This document shows, piece after piece, positions 13,601 through 22,300 of a stretch of 64,000 nucleotides of DNA. The stretch is from Trichobilharzia regenti (lineage: Eukaryota; Platyhelminthes; Trematoda; Strigeidida; Schistosomatidae). Below the pieces are notes generated by a model. The model saw only the letters and a program-made list of their open reading frames with translations. It was not told the DNA's origin and ran no database searches. Every line of letters begins with the position of its first letter. Positions within the stretch are counted from its first letter, which is position 1. Both the position numbers and the translations under genes were made by a program. The stretch covers positions 42,133,459 through 42,197,458 of the forward strand of contig OX235265.1 of the NCBI GenBank assembly GCA_944472135.2, written 5' to 3'.

Positions 13601-16563
13601 CAAAGACAGCGGGTTGATCGCTTATGAAATCTCAGTACGGATACAGAAGGCGCATTTCACATGTACCAGTTTACTCAGTCTCTAGCTTAGTAGAGATCAT
13701 ATCCGGTTGGGTGTCGAGCAAAGGATGTGTGTGCTGCTCAGCAGTTTGCTCCGTCTTCCCTTATGGCTGTGAGACCTGGCTATTGAAAGTGGAAGGCATG
13801 AGGGGGCTAGACGTCTTTGATCATAAGTGTCTGCGTTCTGTCTCCCATGTTAGGTGGTATATTAAGGTGAGTAATATAGAAGTGGGGCTTCGGTCGAGTT
13901 GTAGGTAGGGAGGGAAATTTATTAGACGAGTCTGTGAAGTTACATCGATTGAGATGGTAAGGACATGTGTTACGCATGCATGACTAGCCATCGTCTCCGT
14001 CGACAGACGGGCAGTATTTGACTGACATAGGATGGATCATGTTGGAAAAGAGAAAGCTAGTGGTGGTCCAACCAAAACATGGCTTCATGAGTCAATGAAA
14101 TCCACAACAGTTAGTTTAAGGCAACGACGTAGGGAGATGTAGACTTCCTGACTGGTTGCGTTCCTCGAGATGGTAAAATCAATGATGGCTGGAGACAATT
14201 GGTGATACGCCTCAAAATTGTTCTTAATGGCTATTGCAGATGCATTCACTCTTTGTAATTTATAGAGCCCAATAAAATACTCTTTTTTAATTCCATATCA
14301 CTATTCCTGTTGCCTCATGTTTTTGTTTATTATCTCTCTCGCTTTTGAATCTCTTTCGAACATCTCTCTACTCCCTCCTCTTGTTTTGTGTGCTATGTGG
14401 GGGGAGTGTGGCAACTCGAACTGCTACGTATCTGTGCAAAGTTGTATGCTGAAAACAGTCAGTTAGTCAGGCATATCTATTTGAGGGCCATAAGAATCAT
14501 TTCGTTTACAGAATAGATTCCATTTAAGCTCACACTGATAAACCTTTTGTAGTTTTCCTTATGAGATACACTGTTTACCTTTATACCTTGTAATTTTTAT
14601 GTTTCGTTTTATTATTATTCTTAAAGCGTAAAAGATCCGAATCTTACACGACTAGAAAGGAAGCGACAAGCTGAAGAACAACTTGCAGAAATGGAGAAAG
14701 AAATGCGTTCAGCTGAAGAACAACTTACTCGTCGACGTGAAGAACTCTCTGCATCAATCGGTTCAAGTCGTTTGTAAGTGATTGTCCATTATTGAGGCTT
14801 TGTATTATAGCGTTCACTTTAATTAATTATTATGAAAATGTGACTTATTTGATTATCCATGGGATTATTATGTACGTAGCATCTCACCGAGCTACTTAGG
14901 TCAAAAGAGAAGTGATCAATATTTTAAGTGTCGCGTAATATATGACAAGTGTACAGTTGTAATAAATTTCTAGTCTTCACTCCTCTCAAATTTCCTTTTA
15001 TGTTTTCATCTTTCCCATCATTCCAATGGACATTTATAACTAATTTCTTATGAAGTTAAGAAGCAGGAACCCAAAGTAAATGGAATTCGCTCAAACTCTA
15101 GATTAACTCCTATCTTCTTGCTATATTGAGGAAGGTTCATTTTTAAAATCTGGAGAGCAAGCGACATCTGCAGTCTCAGCTACCTTACCATATCGAATGT
15201 TTGATTGATAGATTGATTTACAGCTTGATTCCACACTGTACTTTTGGTACAAGTATAGAGTTTTTCAGCGTGGATATCGGTAGCCCAAAATTTGCAGGCC
15301 GACCATAAATATCAGGTGTGCGTCGGCAGGGGATCGAACTTCGGAGCACGTGCTTGGTCGGTGAGAGTCCTAACCACTGTTCCACAGACGCACACGCTTG
15401 TTGCATCATTACTCATGAGTATACCTAAGTGGGCATGTATGGTTCGTGCCTACTCACTATCTCTAAGGACGTTACGTTTAATTCTGTGTACTGCTTGTTA
15501 TGGTAGCTTCTTATAACTTCTCTTAGGCGTAAGTAGTTGCATTATGGAGTACCTATGAGCTGAATGAGTTTGTCGCACTTGTAATTATCTGTAATAATAC
15601 TGTCTAATGATGAGCAGTTCAAGTGCTGTAGTAATAGATAACCCAAAGTTAAATAAGTAGCTGTTCTCGAGATGTGAGTCGTCTTTCCTCTTAGAAAATT
15701 TTCAACCAGTTGGTTAAAAGTTAAAACCCTGCTTCCTGCCGATTGCCTCCAACTATCTAATATCATCAAAAGTTTAAACCCTTTTGCACGCATCAAAGCT
15801 TGTTATTCCAGCCTTCAAACAATCAGTATAAACTCTGTGCTTAATATTTGAAAAATGTAAAAAATTTCCGCGTTGAATTTATTCGCTGGAATGTATATTG
15901 TAACTACTTTTTAAGAAATATGCCTAATGATAATAGGAATTTGTCTGAGTTAATTTTATGTTTCTCCCTGAACTGAAATGTTTTCGGTCTCTGGTTGATA
16001 TGTTGCCTCCTAGTACCAGGCACTTTGGCGATGTCTGACGATTGACATGATTTTATTTGTCGGTGGTTATCAGCAGTGAAATCCAAGATTCACATTTTAT
16101 CTAACTTAGGACTCGACAGCTGGATATACCTGCAGACCCCAGTGAGTGACGCAAGGTGCAAACTAGATTTCACTCCTAGCCACCCTCCATCAAATGATAT
16201 GGGAAATCACTCGTCATAATGAACTAGTCAGGTTCATTGTCTTCCTTTATTCTACATCTCTTCTAGCATATTCTGTTACAGTAATTCTGAAATCAAGCAT
16301 ATATACTAGCATAAACAAAGGTCACTTTATTATGTAGAAACGCGTTGTGTAATGCTCAGTCAATATGCAGGATATATGAATGATAAAATACTTGGTCAAG
16401 TGTGAAATTGTGTGGCTTTCCACTGTATTAATCTCATAGATATTAATAATAATGATAATTGTGCTTATTTCTTCATTACAGGCAACCAATTGTTACACCG
16501 GGAATGCGAACACCTGGTACGCCCTTAATCTCTAAACGTCCAGGTGGTCGACTTGGTCTGTGA
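1552..16563 (+). CDS. DHX38: DEAH-box pre-mRNA splicing helicase PRP16/DHX38, 3' part (six exons)
   Basis: ATP-dependent RNA helicase that remodels the spliceosome at the second catalytic step in the nucleus. Exons by splice sites and protein continuity: 1552-1699, 4921-5083, 6417-6920, 12381-12574, 14627-14773 and 16482-16563. Together they give 411 codons plus a stop with every junction in phase. The order is helicase motif VI ([10 protein letters not shown]), winged-helix/HA2 ratchet region, OB-fold ([18 protein letters not shown]), a charged Glu/Arg-rich helix, and a basic Gly-Pro tail ending GGRLGL. This order and the [24 protein letters not shown] and [10 protein letters not shown] segments are diagnostic of PRP16 rather than PRP2, PRP22 or PRP43. 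The N-terminal part with motifs I-V lies upstream of the window. Introns hold many transposons; the fourth (6921-12380) carries a near-complete LINE. All reading is conserved with no frame break, so the gene is probably functional. Confidence 0.93.
2280..3190 (-). mobile_element. Penelope-like element fragment (RT end plus GIY-YIG)
   Basis: Read on the minus strand, with several frame breaks. First an RT palm remnant ([13 protein letters not shown]), then [15 protein letters not shown] and a thumb-like [19 protein letters not shown]. These are followed by IRIRTRFKW and a GIY-YIG endonuclease start, [19 protein letters not shown], near residues 60-80 of the last frame. RT followed by GIY-YIG is the defining order of Penelope-like elements. 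The copy is 5'-truncated and dead, and lies in a DHX38 intron. Confidence 0.75.
3800..3965 (-). mobile_element. Decayed hammerhead-type SINE (SM-alpha-like)
   Basis: The minus strand shows TTGATGAG, CAAATAG, GGAG, TGCGCA and ACTGGTTACTGC in the order of the hammerhead repeats at 22.9 kb, but core bases are changed (C3 to T, GAAA to GGAG). Homology is by eye and weak. The interval also looks exon-like on the + strand (see rejected items). Confidence 0.35.
4290..4560 (-). mobile_element. Diverged copy of the TIR/tRNA-like SINE family
   Basis: Shares TTTCGTCATGAAATCATTTAGAGAAT and GAGTGCTGGACAACTG-like steps with the repeats at 18.4, 22.0 and 24.7 kb, then a worn tRNA-like middle with GGTTCGATGG on the opposite orientation. 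Confidence 0.35.
4600..4710 (-). mobile_element. RTE/SR2-like LINE 3' end, short
   Basis: Begins GTTATTCCCTTAGGTTCC and continues AAGTGGAACATAGGGCTTG, the same 3'-end signature as the better fragment at 27908-28375. Confidence 0.5.
4921..5083 (+). CDS. DHX38: DHX38 exon, end of RecA2 into winged helix
   Basis: Acceptor ctttag precedes and donor gtatgt follows. It encodes CYRLYT, then [19 protein letters not shown] and FHFMDAPPQ, the conserved hinge of DEAH splicing helicases. Confidence 0.92.
5541..5995 (-). mobile_element. RTE/SR2-like LINE 3' fragment
   Basis: Collinear with 27908-28375: a (TTA)n-flanked start, GTTCCGATTGGAACATAAGGCT, the block that encodes the Arg/Trp-rich C-terminus on the minus strand, and a 5'-truncated end. 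Multiple stops on the coding (minus) strand show that it is dead. Confidence 0.65.
6417..6920 (+). CDS. DHX38: DHX38 exon, winged-helix and ratchet (HA2) domain
   Basis: 168 codons, acceptor ttatag and donor gtgaga. It opens with [11 protein letters not shown] and carries [13 protein letters not shown], [27 protein letters not shown] and a long helical HA2 segment ending FFHQAARIK. Confidence 0.94.
6921..7555. other. DHX38 intron, nothing recognised
   Basis: AT-rich, no recognisable repeat or frame beyond short chance openings. Confidence 0.5.
7560..7920 (+). mobile_element. Decayed RTE-like LINE segment
   Basis: The + frame contains a [16 protein letters not shown] step followed by a hydrophobic LLLLRL run, in the place where RTE elements have the conserved segment after the RT domain. 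The remainder is unreadable. Weak, by eye only. Confidence 0.35.
8291..8302. repeat. Target-site duplication, left copy
   Basis: ATATTCACCTCG; the same twelve bases recur at 12073-12084, bracketing the LINE. Confidence 0.85.
8303..8376 (+). ncRNA. HDV-like / Pr77-type ribozyme candidate at LINE 5' end
   Basis: CCCGACC (8303-8309) pairs with GGTCGGG (8333-8339) as P1. Inside, CTAC...GTGG closes the loop CTTGAC (P3-like). CTTGA (8340-8344) pairs with TCAAG (8362-8366) as P4, and AGCT (8313-8316) can pair with GGCT (8374-8377) as P2. The core ACCTtgACGTGGT followed by the closing P1 strand resembles the Pr77 hallmark of trypanosome L1Tc, a self-cleaving HDV-like RNA. Position exactly at the element's 5' end supports it. 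Activity is not shown. Confidence 0.6.
8464..10222 (+). pseudogene. LINE endonuclease region (frameshifted)
   Basis: AP-endonuclease-like domain. First in-frame ATG at 8464, followed by a Ser-rich leader of about 150 residues. Then [11 protein letters not shown] (catalytic Asn), VSETRIQD (catalytic Glu) and [10 protein letters not shown] up to the stop at 9373. The frame is then lost by one base near 9365 and resumes with [12 protein letters not shown] (Asp/Asn pair) and [10 protein letters not shown] (terminal Asp-His). A linker to the RT follows; a second frameshift lies near 10205-10225. All expected catalytic residues are still visible, so the breaks are recent. It would nick target DNA for target-primed reverse transcription. 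Confidence 0.82.
10223..11890 (+). CDS. LINE reverse transcriptase (open in this part)
   Basis: About 555 codons. RT motifs in order: [63 protein letters not shown] (motif A Asp), [14 protein letters not shown] (motif B), EYADDIVLL (motif C, YADD) and FTYLGSTIS. The tail has [12 protein letters not shown] and [12 protein letters not shown], typical of LINE C-terminal regions. It would copy the element RNA at the nicked target. The true start is upstream in the endonuclease part; translation of this segment alone is doubtful. Confidence 0.88.
   Translation, partial: RWKEHYEEQFNLPTATLNLPSIQHLPEWDIDTGPPSLTEVTKAVTNLKLGKAAGPDGMTPEVFKYGGDSLLSGLTEVLGSVWESEEVPSGWCKSLIIPIYKKGDKSSCDNHRGISLTNIVSKVLGSIIMRRLSGAREAQTRESQAGFRPGRGCIDHIFTLRQILEHRHSYRRPTVIIFLDLKAAFDSVDREVLWRCLAVKGIPRKYIALIKALYSYSYSQVRAYGELSSELMTTSGVRQGCPLSPFLFNFIIDVLMDLTLGDFSDSGIDLLPGNNLVDLEYADDIVLLGEDADEMQSLLNTLSRNLRMFGMRFAPAKCKMMLQDWTTSTPSLKIGSEVVEHVDRFTYLGSTISPNGLISDEISARIQGARFAFVSLRRLWRRRDVRLSTKGRVYCSSVRSVLLYGCETWPLRVEDMKRLAVFDHRCLRSISRVKWHNKVSNMEVRRRVLGKQGKSIDEVVKLQRLRWLGHVLRMPSHRLPRRAMLADIGSGWKKASGGQTKTWHQSMKSTTVGLSHVERCRLPGWGPRDGKNLWLETIGDMAQNRSQWRRCIHSL
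12073..12084. repeat. Target-site duplication, right copy
   Basis: ATATTCACCTCG directly after the ACAG-rich 3' end of the LINE. Confidence 0.85.
12381..12574 (+). CDS. DHX38: DHX38 exon, OB-fold domain
   Basis: Acceptor catctag, donor gtatgt. It encodes [18 protein letters not shown] and the OB-fold core up to GPMFY, the binding region for RNA and G-patch partners in DEAH helicases. Confidence 0.94.
12585..13344. other. DHX38 intron, nothing recognised
   Basis: No motif or repeat placed. Confidence 0.45.
13345..14465 (+). pseudogene. Decayed 5'-truncated relative of the 8.3-kb LINE
   Basis: Starts within the RT at GACTTCAGCGACTCAG, just before motif C, and follows 10998-12055 to the common 3' end TGTGCAAAGTT. 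Motif C is altered and there is a deletion near 13540 plus many frame breaks. 5' truncation is the normal fate of LINE insertions. Its divergence contrasts with the well-kept copy 1.3 kb upstream in the neighbouring intron. Confidence 0.78.
14627..14773 (+). CDS. DHX38: DHX38 exon, charged C-terminal helix
   Basis: Acceptor cttaaag, donor gtaagt. It encodes [19 protein letters not shown] and then a Glu/Arg-rich helix, matching the charged region after the OB-fold in PRP16 proteins. Both junction codons (AG|C, TT|G) resolve in frame. Confidence 0.88.
15221..15395 (-). mobile_element. tRNA-derived SINE, complete-looking
   Basis: Minus strand: GGAACAGTGGTTAGGACTCTC (A box) and AGTTCGATCCCC (B box), then a body with ACACCTGATATTTATGG, GGGCTACCGATATCC and a 3' end at the AAGCTG side near 15221. 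Same family as the SINE split at 31187-38917 and the copy at 54593-54788. Confidence 0.75.
15960..16165 (-). mobile_element. Hammerhead-type SINE, decayed
   Basis: Minus strand: TATCCAGCTGTCGAGTCCTAAG, then ATAAAATGTGAATC and TTGGATTTCACTGCTGATAACC. This is the hammerhead order (stem I, CTGANGAG, stem II, GAAA, stem III, cleavage triplet, stem I) with core changes (CTGTCGAG, GATAAAA). The body to about 15960 matches the copy at 22.8 kb. Confidence 0.55.
16166..16440. other. Last DHX38 intron, rest
   Basis: No recognisable element. Confidence 0.4.
16482..16563 (+). CDS. DHX38: DHX38 terminal exon
   Basis: Acceptor cattacag. It encodes [20 protein letters not shown] and GGRLGL, then TGA at 16561-16563. 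A TPG-rich basic tail ending in Gly-Leu fits the PRP16 family. No canonical AATAAA follows within about 150 bases; AT-rich variants are present. Confidence 0.88.
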
Positions 16564-16824
16564 ATTCATCTCCTCAGAAATATCAATGTATATACATATA
16601 TATGACCTTGTTAAATATATTCAGATGTATAATTTTAATTTTTAAATATATCTGTATTGTTAACTCGACTTCTTTTTTTTCTTGTTGCCTTAGTACTCTA
16701 AGTGGATTGTGTATATAATGAAGTTTGTCTTCTTCTATTAACTTCTCAGCTTAACTGAATAACTTCTTCAGTCCAGTACACTAGCTAAGATCTGCCAACA
16801 TAATTAAATTCAAATATGAATTTT

Positions 16825-16935
16825 GATGGCGTCGGCAGCACTGTAGAACGCTTGTCAACCACACACGTGTTCCAGGGTTCGATCCCTCGCCAACGCACTG
16901 CTGAACCTCACTTCGCCGGTAATAAAACCGGTAAA
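16825..16935 (+). mobile_element. tRNA-like SINE head
   Basis: GGCGTCGGCAGCACTGTAGAACGC followed by CAGGGTTCGATCCCTCGCC: a worn A box and a good B box of the main SINE family, 260 bases past the DHX38 stop. Confidence 0.5.
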
Positions 16936-17467
16936 AAGAGAAACAAAAAATAAACTTTAGTAAGATTTCCGAAAGTAGTGCTGTTCATCTGTCGTATTTC
17001 AGCAAGTGTCATTTTGAGTAGTTGTCGGTTTTGTTTTTGAAAGAATCACTGTAAACTCTTTAATACTACCATTGTCATTCGTGAACACTTCACTGAATAA
17101 AAAAATGAAAACATAGAAATCCTTAGACACTTCATTCATGAATAGCAAAGTATGAAGATTTCGGACTTAGCGGAGAAGATGTATAAAACTGACTGAATAC
17201 ATAACAAAGAATTCATTTCACGAAGTCGATTCATTCATGCTTTTTAGTCTGAATCAGACAAACCAACCGTTAAATCCGTACTAATTTCGGTTGTCATGGA
17301 GATCAGTGAGTGTCTCAGCACGCCTAACAAAACGCACGCCCACAACTTCATCAACTGACTTACCTCCTCTGCTTACAAGAAACTGTTAATAAACATTGTG
17401 TTAGATATTCAAGTTTCATACACCATACATACAAAAAGAAAGACGGGACAGATGATATCTGCATAGC
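16936..17467. other. Intergenic, nothing recognised
   Basis: Between DHX38 and SEM1. Possible site of the missing SEM1 start exon, but no candidate stands out. Confidence 0.4.
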
Positions 17468-17893
17468 GTTGAATCATTCCTATTGTACTTATTCTTCGTT
17501 GATTCAATGAATAGAGTTTCCATTATCAGTATTACCTTTCTATCTTTTTATATTATATTTCAAGACTGTCATCTTATGCCATGCAATTGTGTAGTTGTGT
17601 GTAACTTGACTCAGTGCTATAGCTGAACTATTCTCTAGATCTATTATCTTACCAGGATCAACTTATCTGAATTTCCCTATGTTTTTGAGCTCCGTTAATC
17701 TAATCGATGTCGATAAGAAATCCAGAGAATAGCTCTCAGCTGTAGCACTAAAGGCAGCTACACAACAACACAGTCAGATGGGATAAGATGACAGTCTTAA
17801 AATATAATATAACAAGATGGAAGATGATGCTGACAATGGAAGTTTTATTCATATTGAATCAACTAAAAATATGGGCAGTATGAATAATTCAAA
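17468..17893. mobile_element. Foldback/MITE-like element with ~175-base inverted arms
   Basis: Left arm 17468-17645 and right arm 17719-17893 are inverted copies. Matching blocks include GTTGATTCAAT, TTCCATTRTCAG, TTATATTATATTT and AAGACTGTCATCTTATSCC, then AGTGCTAYAGCTGA and CTATTCTCTRGAT. The loop is about 70 bases. No coding. The arms differ by scattered substitutions, so it is old enough to have drifted. Confidence 0.75.
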
Positions 17894-18436
17894 ACTTATC
17901 CCGGACATTTAGGAAATTCTGTTGCCCCCAACGACAAAATGGGAAGGAAGAAAGAGAAATTTAGAAATCGAGTTTCGAATTCGTGTATTTACAGTTGATC
18001 TGATTATGAAGAATAAATATAAATAATACTATTTCCTCACCGTATGAGATATCCAATATACTAATTAATATTGAATTCGTAATAGGCTTGAATTAGAATG
18101 TCATGTTTGTGGTATGATGTGCAATATTGATATATAGATTCTACAAATAAGTCGAGGAACAATCATTTCCTGATACGTCCACAAAATCATTGAACTAGGA
18201 TAGCAGTTTCAATGAAATATGCTCTTTTAGAAAGGGCATGTATATAATTCAGGTTATTGAAGTATATAAGCACCGTCATTGTGTGTGTGTACATAATGGG
18301 CTCTGTAATGTGCATTTTGTTGTGTTTACCGGTTTGTTTCTCAAGGAAATGAGGTACCAGCAATAGTGGATAGTATCGGGTAATTATTAATCCAGTGTTT
18401 AAACAAGTATTCATTATCAAGTATGAATTTTGTTTG

Positions 18437-18745
18437 ATTGGTTGGAGGATTTCATTATGAGCTGACATCGGTTAAAGAACCACTGGAAAAGCAGTCAGGG
18501 AGTACTGCACATCTAGCTGTTTCGTCCCAGTTTGGAACTCCTCATCAGTGCCGCCAACCGGGGTTCGAAGCCGGGTCGTCTTGGTTACAAGGTGAGCTCA
18601 TAGACGATTAAGCCACTGGGACCGAATCCATCGGCCAGCCGATGAATTCTAACTTCTGCTGATTCACGACATAGCGCAACCACTCAGCAACGTCTTCGAC
18701 GGATAACTGTCCTCAGTGCATGATGAAATTCTTCAACCAGTTATT
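18437..18745 (-). mobile_element. TIR/tRNA-like SINE family copy
   Basis: Begins GGAGGATTTCATTATGAGCTGACAT; the middle on the minus strand has CCCAGTGGCTTAATCG and CGGCTTCGAACCCCGG; it ends GCATGATGAAATTCTTC, a partial inverted repeat of the start. Same family as 24727-25107. Confidence 0.6.
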
Positions 18746-19288
18746 CATTAGTCTTAAACTTTTTAATAGTTCTTGTCTAACAGAGTCAAATAGTGCTTGC
18801 TTGATATGAAATATCACATGTTTCAGACTTCAGTAAGTTGGTTCGTTACCCAAAGAGTATTGAAGCTGGTCGGTGCATTTTCATCTCAATCAGGAACTTA
18901 TCAGACTATATGTTTAAAAGCTTTAATTAACTTTCAAATAGTACTCATAGTAAAAGTCTTAGTACTAAGCTGTTCAAACACAGGACTTTTGGTAATGAAA
19001 TAGTATTTGGATATCTTTGTTTTACTGTAATTCATAAATAATGTAGTAATGTACCGTTAGCTGCTCTAGGTTGTAGAGTAGCTTCACTTTCATATATTTT
19101 TCCAATACTTTACTCAGATGGTAGTAATCAATTCATCGATGAATGTCAAAAATTTAACCATTTATAACATTAGGTTTTCATTTGAAACTGTTGGTGTGTA
19201 TATATTTTAATTTTATCATTGGTTTTATTTACTTGTTTAATTATGATTTTATTTCGTTTTATCTTTCCAAATTTAATGTTGAATTTAG
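18746..19288. other. SEM1 5' region, nothing firm
   Basis: A short open stretch at 18797-19003 has no recognisable content. The start exon of SEM1 may lie here or further left. Confidence 0.4.
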
Positions 19289-19388
19289 TCGGGTGATAAT
19301 CGTCAGTCTTCGCAGAGTGCACAACGAGTTGAAGAGGCTATCGGTATTTTGAAGGATGATAAAGAATTTGAAGAATTCGAAAAAGAAT
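19289..19388 (+). CDS. SEM1: SEM1 exon, first acidic block
   Basis: Acceptor tttag and donor gtatgc. It encodes a Ser/Gln-rich stretch and then ILKDDKEFEEFEKE, the first acidic binding motif. Confidence 0.85.
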
Positions 19389-22300
19389 GTATGCAAAATA
19401 GATTGAATTAATACGTGTTGATTCTTAAACTGGTTCATATTTTGGGTTTTTGAATATAGATTTCTTCATGAAGCGATACCGGTTAATGGAAAACTTGTTG
19501 ATTGCTTGTTTTTGGTTACGGAATAGATGTCCTGGAGTTCTGATGAGAAGTTGAAGCTGTTGGGTTCTATCATGTCGGTTGTGATGCAGATGGTTATCGA
19601 TAGTATGTTGTGAGCTAACAAGAGTTAGAATTAACGAGTAATTGAATTCCAACCCCACCCTTCTCAGTGACTAACTGTACATTTGCGTGCACTAATGAAG
19701 AGTCTAGAACTAGTACGTAACAGATGTCCAGTTCTCCTTACTTTTCAATGATACTCTAGCTGATATTGGTTGGTGACGAAATCTATATTTAAATTTGCAA
19801 TGCTTATTTTTAATCACTTTTTCTACACTTTGTTTTATCAAGTTTTTATGTTTTGTGCATGGAAAATAGCCACTTCTTTGTGATGTGGAAAATTTACAAA
19901 ACTTATGAAAACAAAATAATAATTCGATGGTTTTAAACACTGTACGTTTATAAACATTTCTTCTTCAGAGTGTTGTCTGGTACGGAAATTGTCGTAGTAA
20001 ATGTAATAATGACTTGTGAATATAATAGAGAAGATTCGTAGCTCAGGTGGATGATTTGTAATTGGTTGTGTTCCCTGAGGTGGTTGGTTTCATTGTGAAA
20101 CCTTCGTCGTCCTTCTAGACAACATCTTCAGCGCAAGTTTTAGCATAAAATGAACTGATTTAAATTCTCCATGAATGATAGAACTGTGCCTCTTGGCAAC
20201 CATCTTCGTAGTCGATTTACATCTGTGTTCATCATTTTTCATTGACTTGGATTCTGAACTTCCTCGTCACGTGATTTACTTTTTATTGGTTGGTGGCTAG
20301 GACGCTCGCCGACCATACACATGGTCCGGAGTTCGATCCCCGGCCGATGTACTCCTTTACCTCGCCAATCCAGTATTAGAACTGCCAAAGGGGGAAGGTT
20401 TGGGCATGAAGCTAGCTATCCCATTCTGTAAAAATAGTCATCTCTGCTACAGAAGCTCCAAGACTGTAGCCTGAAACCCTATGTTCCACTGAGAATGTGA
20501 AGGAATAAAAAAATTGGTATGAAGGAATATATATCATGTCTTTTTATAGCTCATTTGTGTTCTTGAATTCCGATTCAAAGGGGTCGCCCACGAAAGCTTC
20601 GCGATTAAACCAACCAGCTCAGAGAACACAACTAACTGAGTTGTGATTATGATGAAAGTAGCATGTAATTTAGCTTTAACTGGGAAAGACTGCTGTGACT
20701 TGCAAGAAGCTACACTTTTATATAGTATCCATGGTTTAGGGATCGAATACTGTGCTTGTTGAGTCCCAAGCTGAAGGATTTGAACAATAATGAATAATTC
20801 ACTGTTTTAGTAGGTTTACGGGATGAACACTATAACTTAATATCACTGGAGTTTTAGGGATGTTATATACTATTATTCCTTTGGGTCCGGAGTGAAACAG
20901 AGGGCTTCAATCGAGGCACAACTCCATTTCATCGTGATCTCGGCCGTCCTCTTCAGTTGCCTCCACAATTGCTCACAAACTATCATTTCCTTACACTATC
21001 TCTTCCTTATCACCCTCGAACCTGTGCGCATCTCGTCGTTCCTCATTCGGACTCCATCTGAGGGCCTGCCTTACGCGTTATGTTACCCAGCCGTCTTCTC
21101 AGCGTGCATGCGATCCATCTCATTCTCTTTTGCATATTTGTAAGACTGTAGGCGTTTGATTAGTTCGTTTCCAGTGTTACTTTCTGCTTGGCCATCCAAT
21201 CTTCAGCATCGAGCCAGCGAAGTTGCCAACTGTTGATGAAAGCCTGCATCCTGTTGGAAACGTTTCTCCGTGATACGTGATCGACGCCTGTGAACAGTAA
21301 AGAAACACTGACTGACTTGATATTAGTTCTGAAAATTTGGATATTGCTCGCAATGTTGAGTGCAGAAGGTTTCCACAGTGATTTCAAACTAATCAAGGTC
21401 TATCTTGCTTTTCAGCTCCTACCTTTGACATAAACATCTACGCCTCGATAGTGGAAACTATACTGCCTAGATATGTGAAAAAGGTGTAAGGAAGGGAATT
21501 TGTCATTTTCTGTGTTTGGCGTTCTGTTTTCTATGAACGTAATGTTATTTCTTTGGTCCGAACTTCCTCCCTGTTGAAGTGCTTTCAATCAGATGTCCAC
21601 TTTAAAGGCCTTTGTAGCCTTTAAAACTCGAGGAAAATATCCATATATGATTGTTTTTTCAATGTTTTGTGTGATATTATGCTGTTGTAAAAATATATTT
21701 AGATAAAAGTCGAACCTTATTCATTATTTGATATTCATTCCTACTTTTGAATTTATTTTGTACCCGTCATAAAAATTAGCCTGGTCAACTTCTGAGGAGG
21801 AGACCGCTGATCTGTATGTTTGGGATGATAAATGGGACTGTGAAGTTGAACTAGACGATGAATTCACTGAATATTTAAGGTAGGCGAAATCGATAATCTA
21901 GTATTTACTATTTATTCATACTGTTTCTGTTTACATGAAACTTTTTTTGAAATTGTGTTCGTTTCAGCGTTTGATTGAATAGACCATGGGTCGACATCAT
22001 TTAGAGAATCATCAAAAACCAGGGAGTACTGGATAGAAATTGTGGCCTTGTTTAGGACACCTCAACAGTACGTACTCGTAACCATCCGCCAGGGATCGAA
22101 CATGGGACCATGAGGTTATAATGCGATCCTGTTGACCATTTTAGCCACCGGGACGCGAGACCCAACGGCTCATGAGTTCCAATTTCTGCCAACTCGCGAA
22201 ATAAACCATCCCTGCCAGCCAATGTCATTGGCGAATATTTGTCGTCACATCCGACGTGATGGACGCTGCTAGTCAATACGTGTCACTGTAGTTCCAGAAA

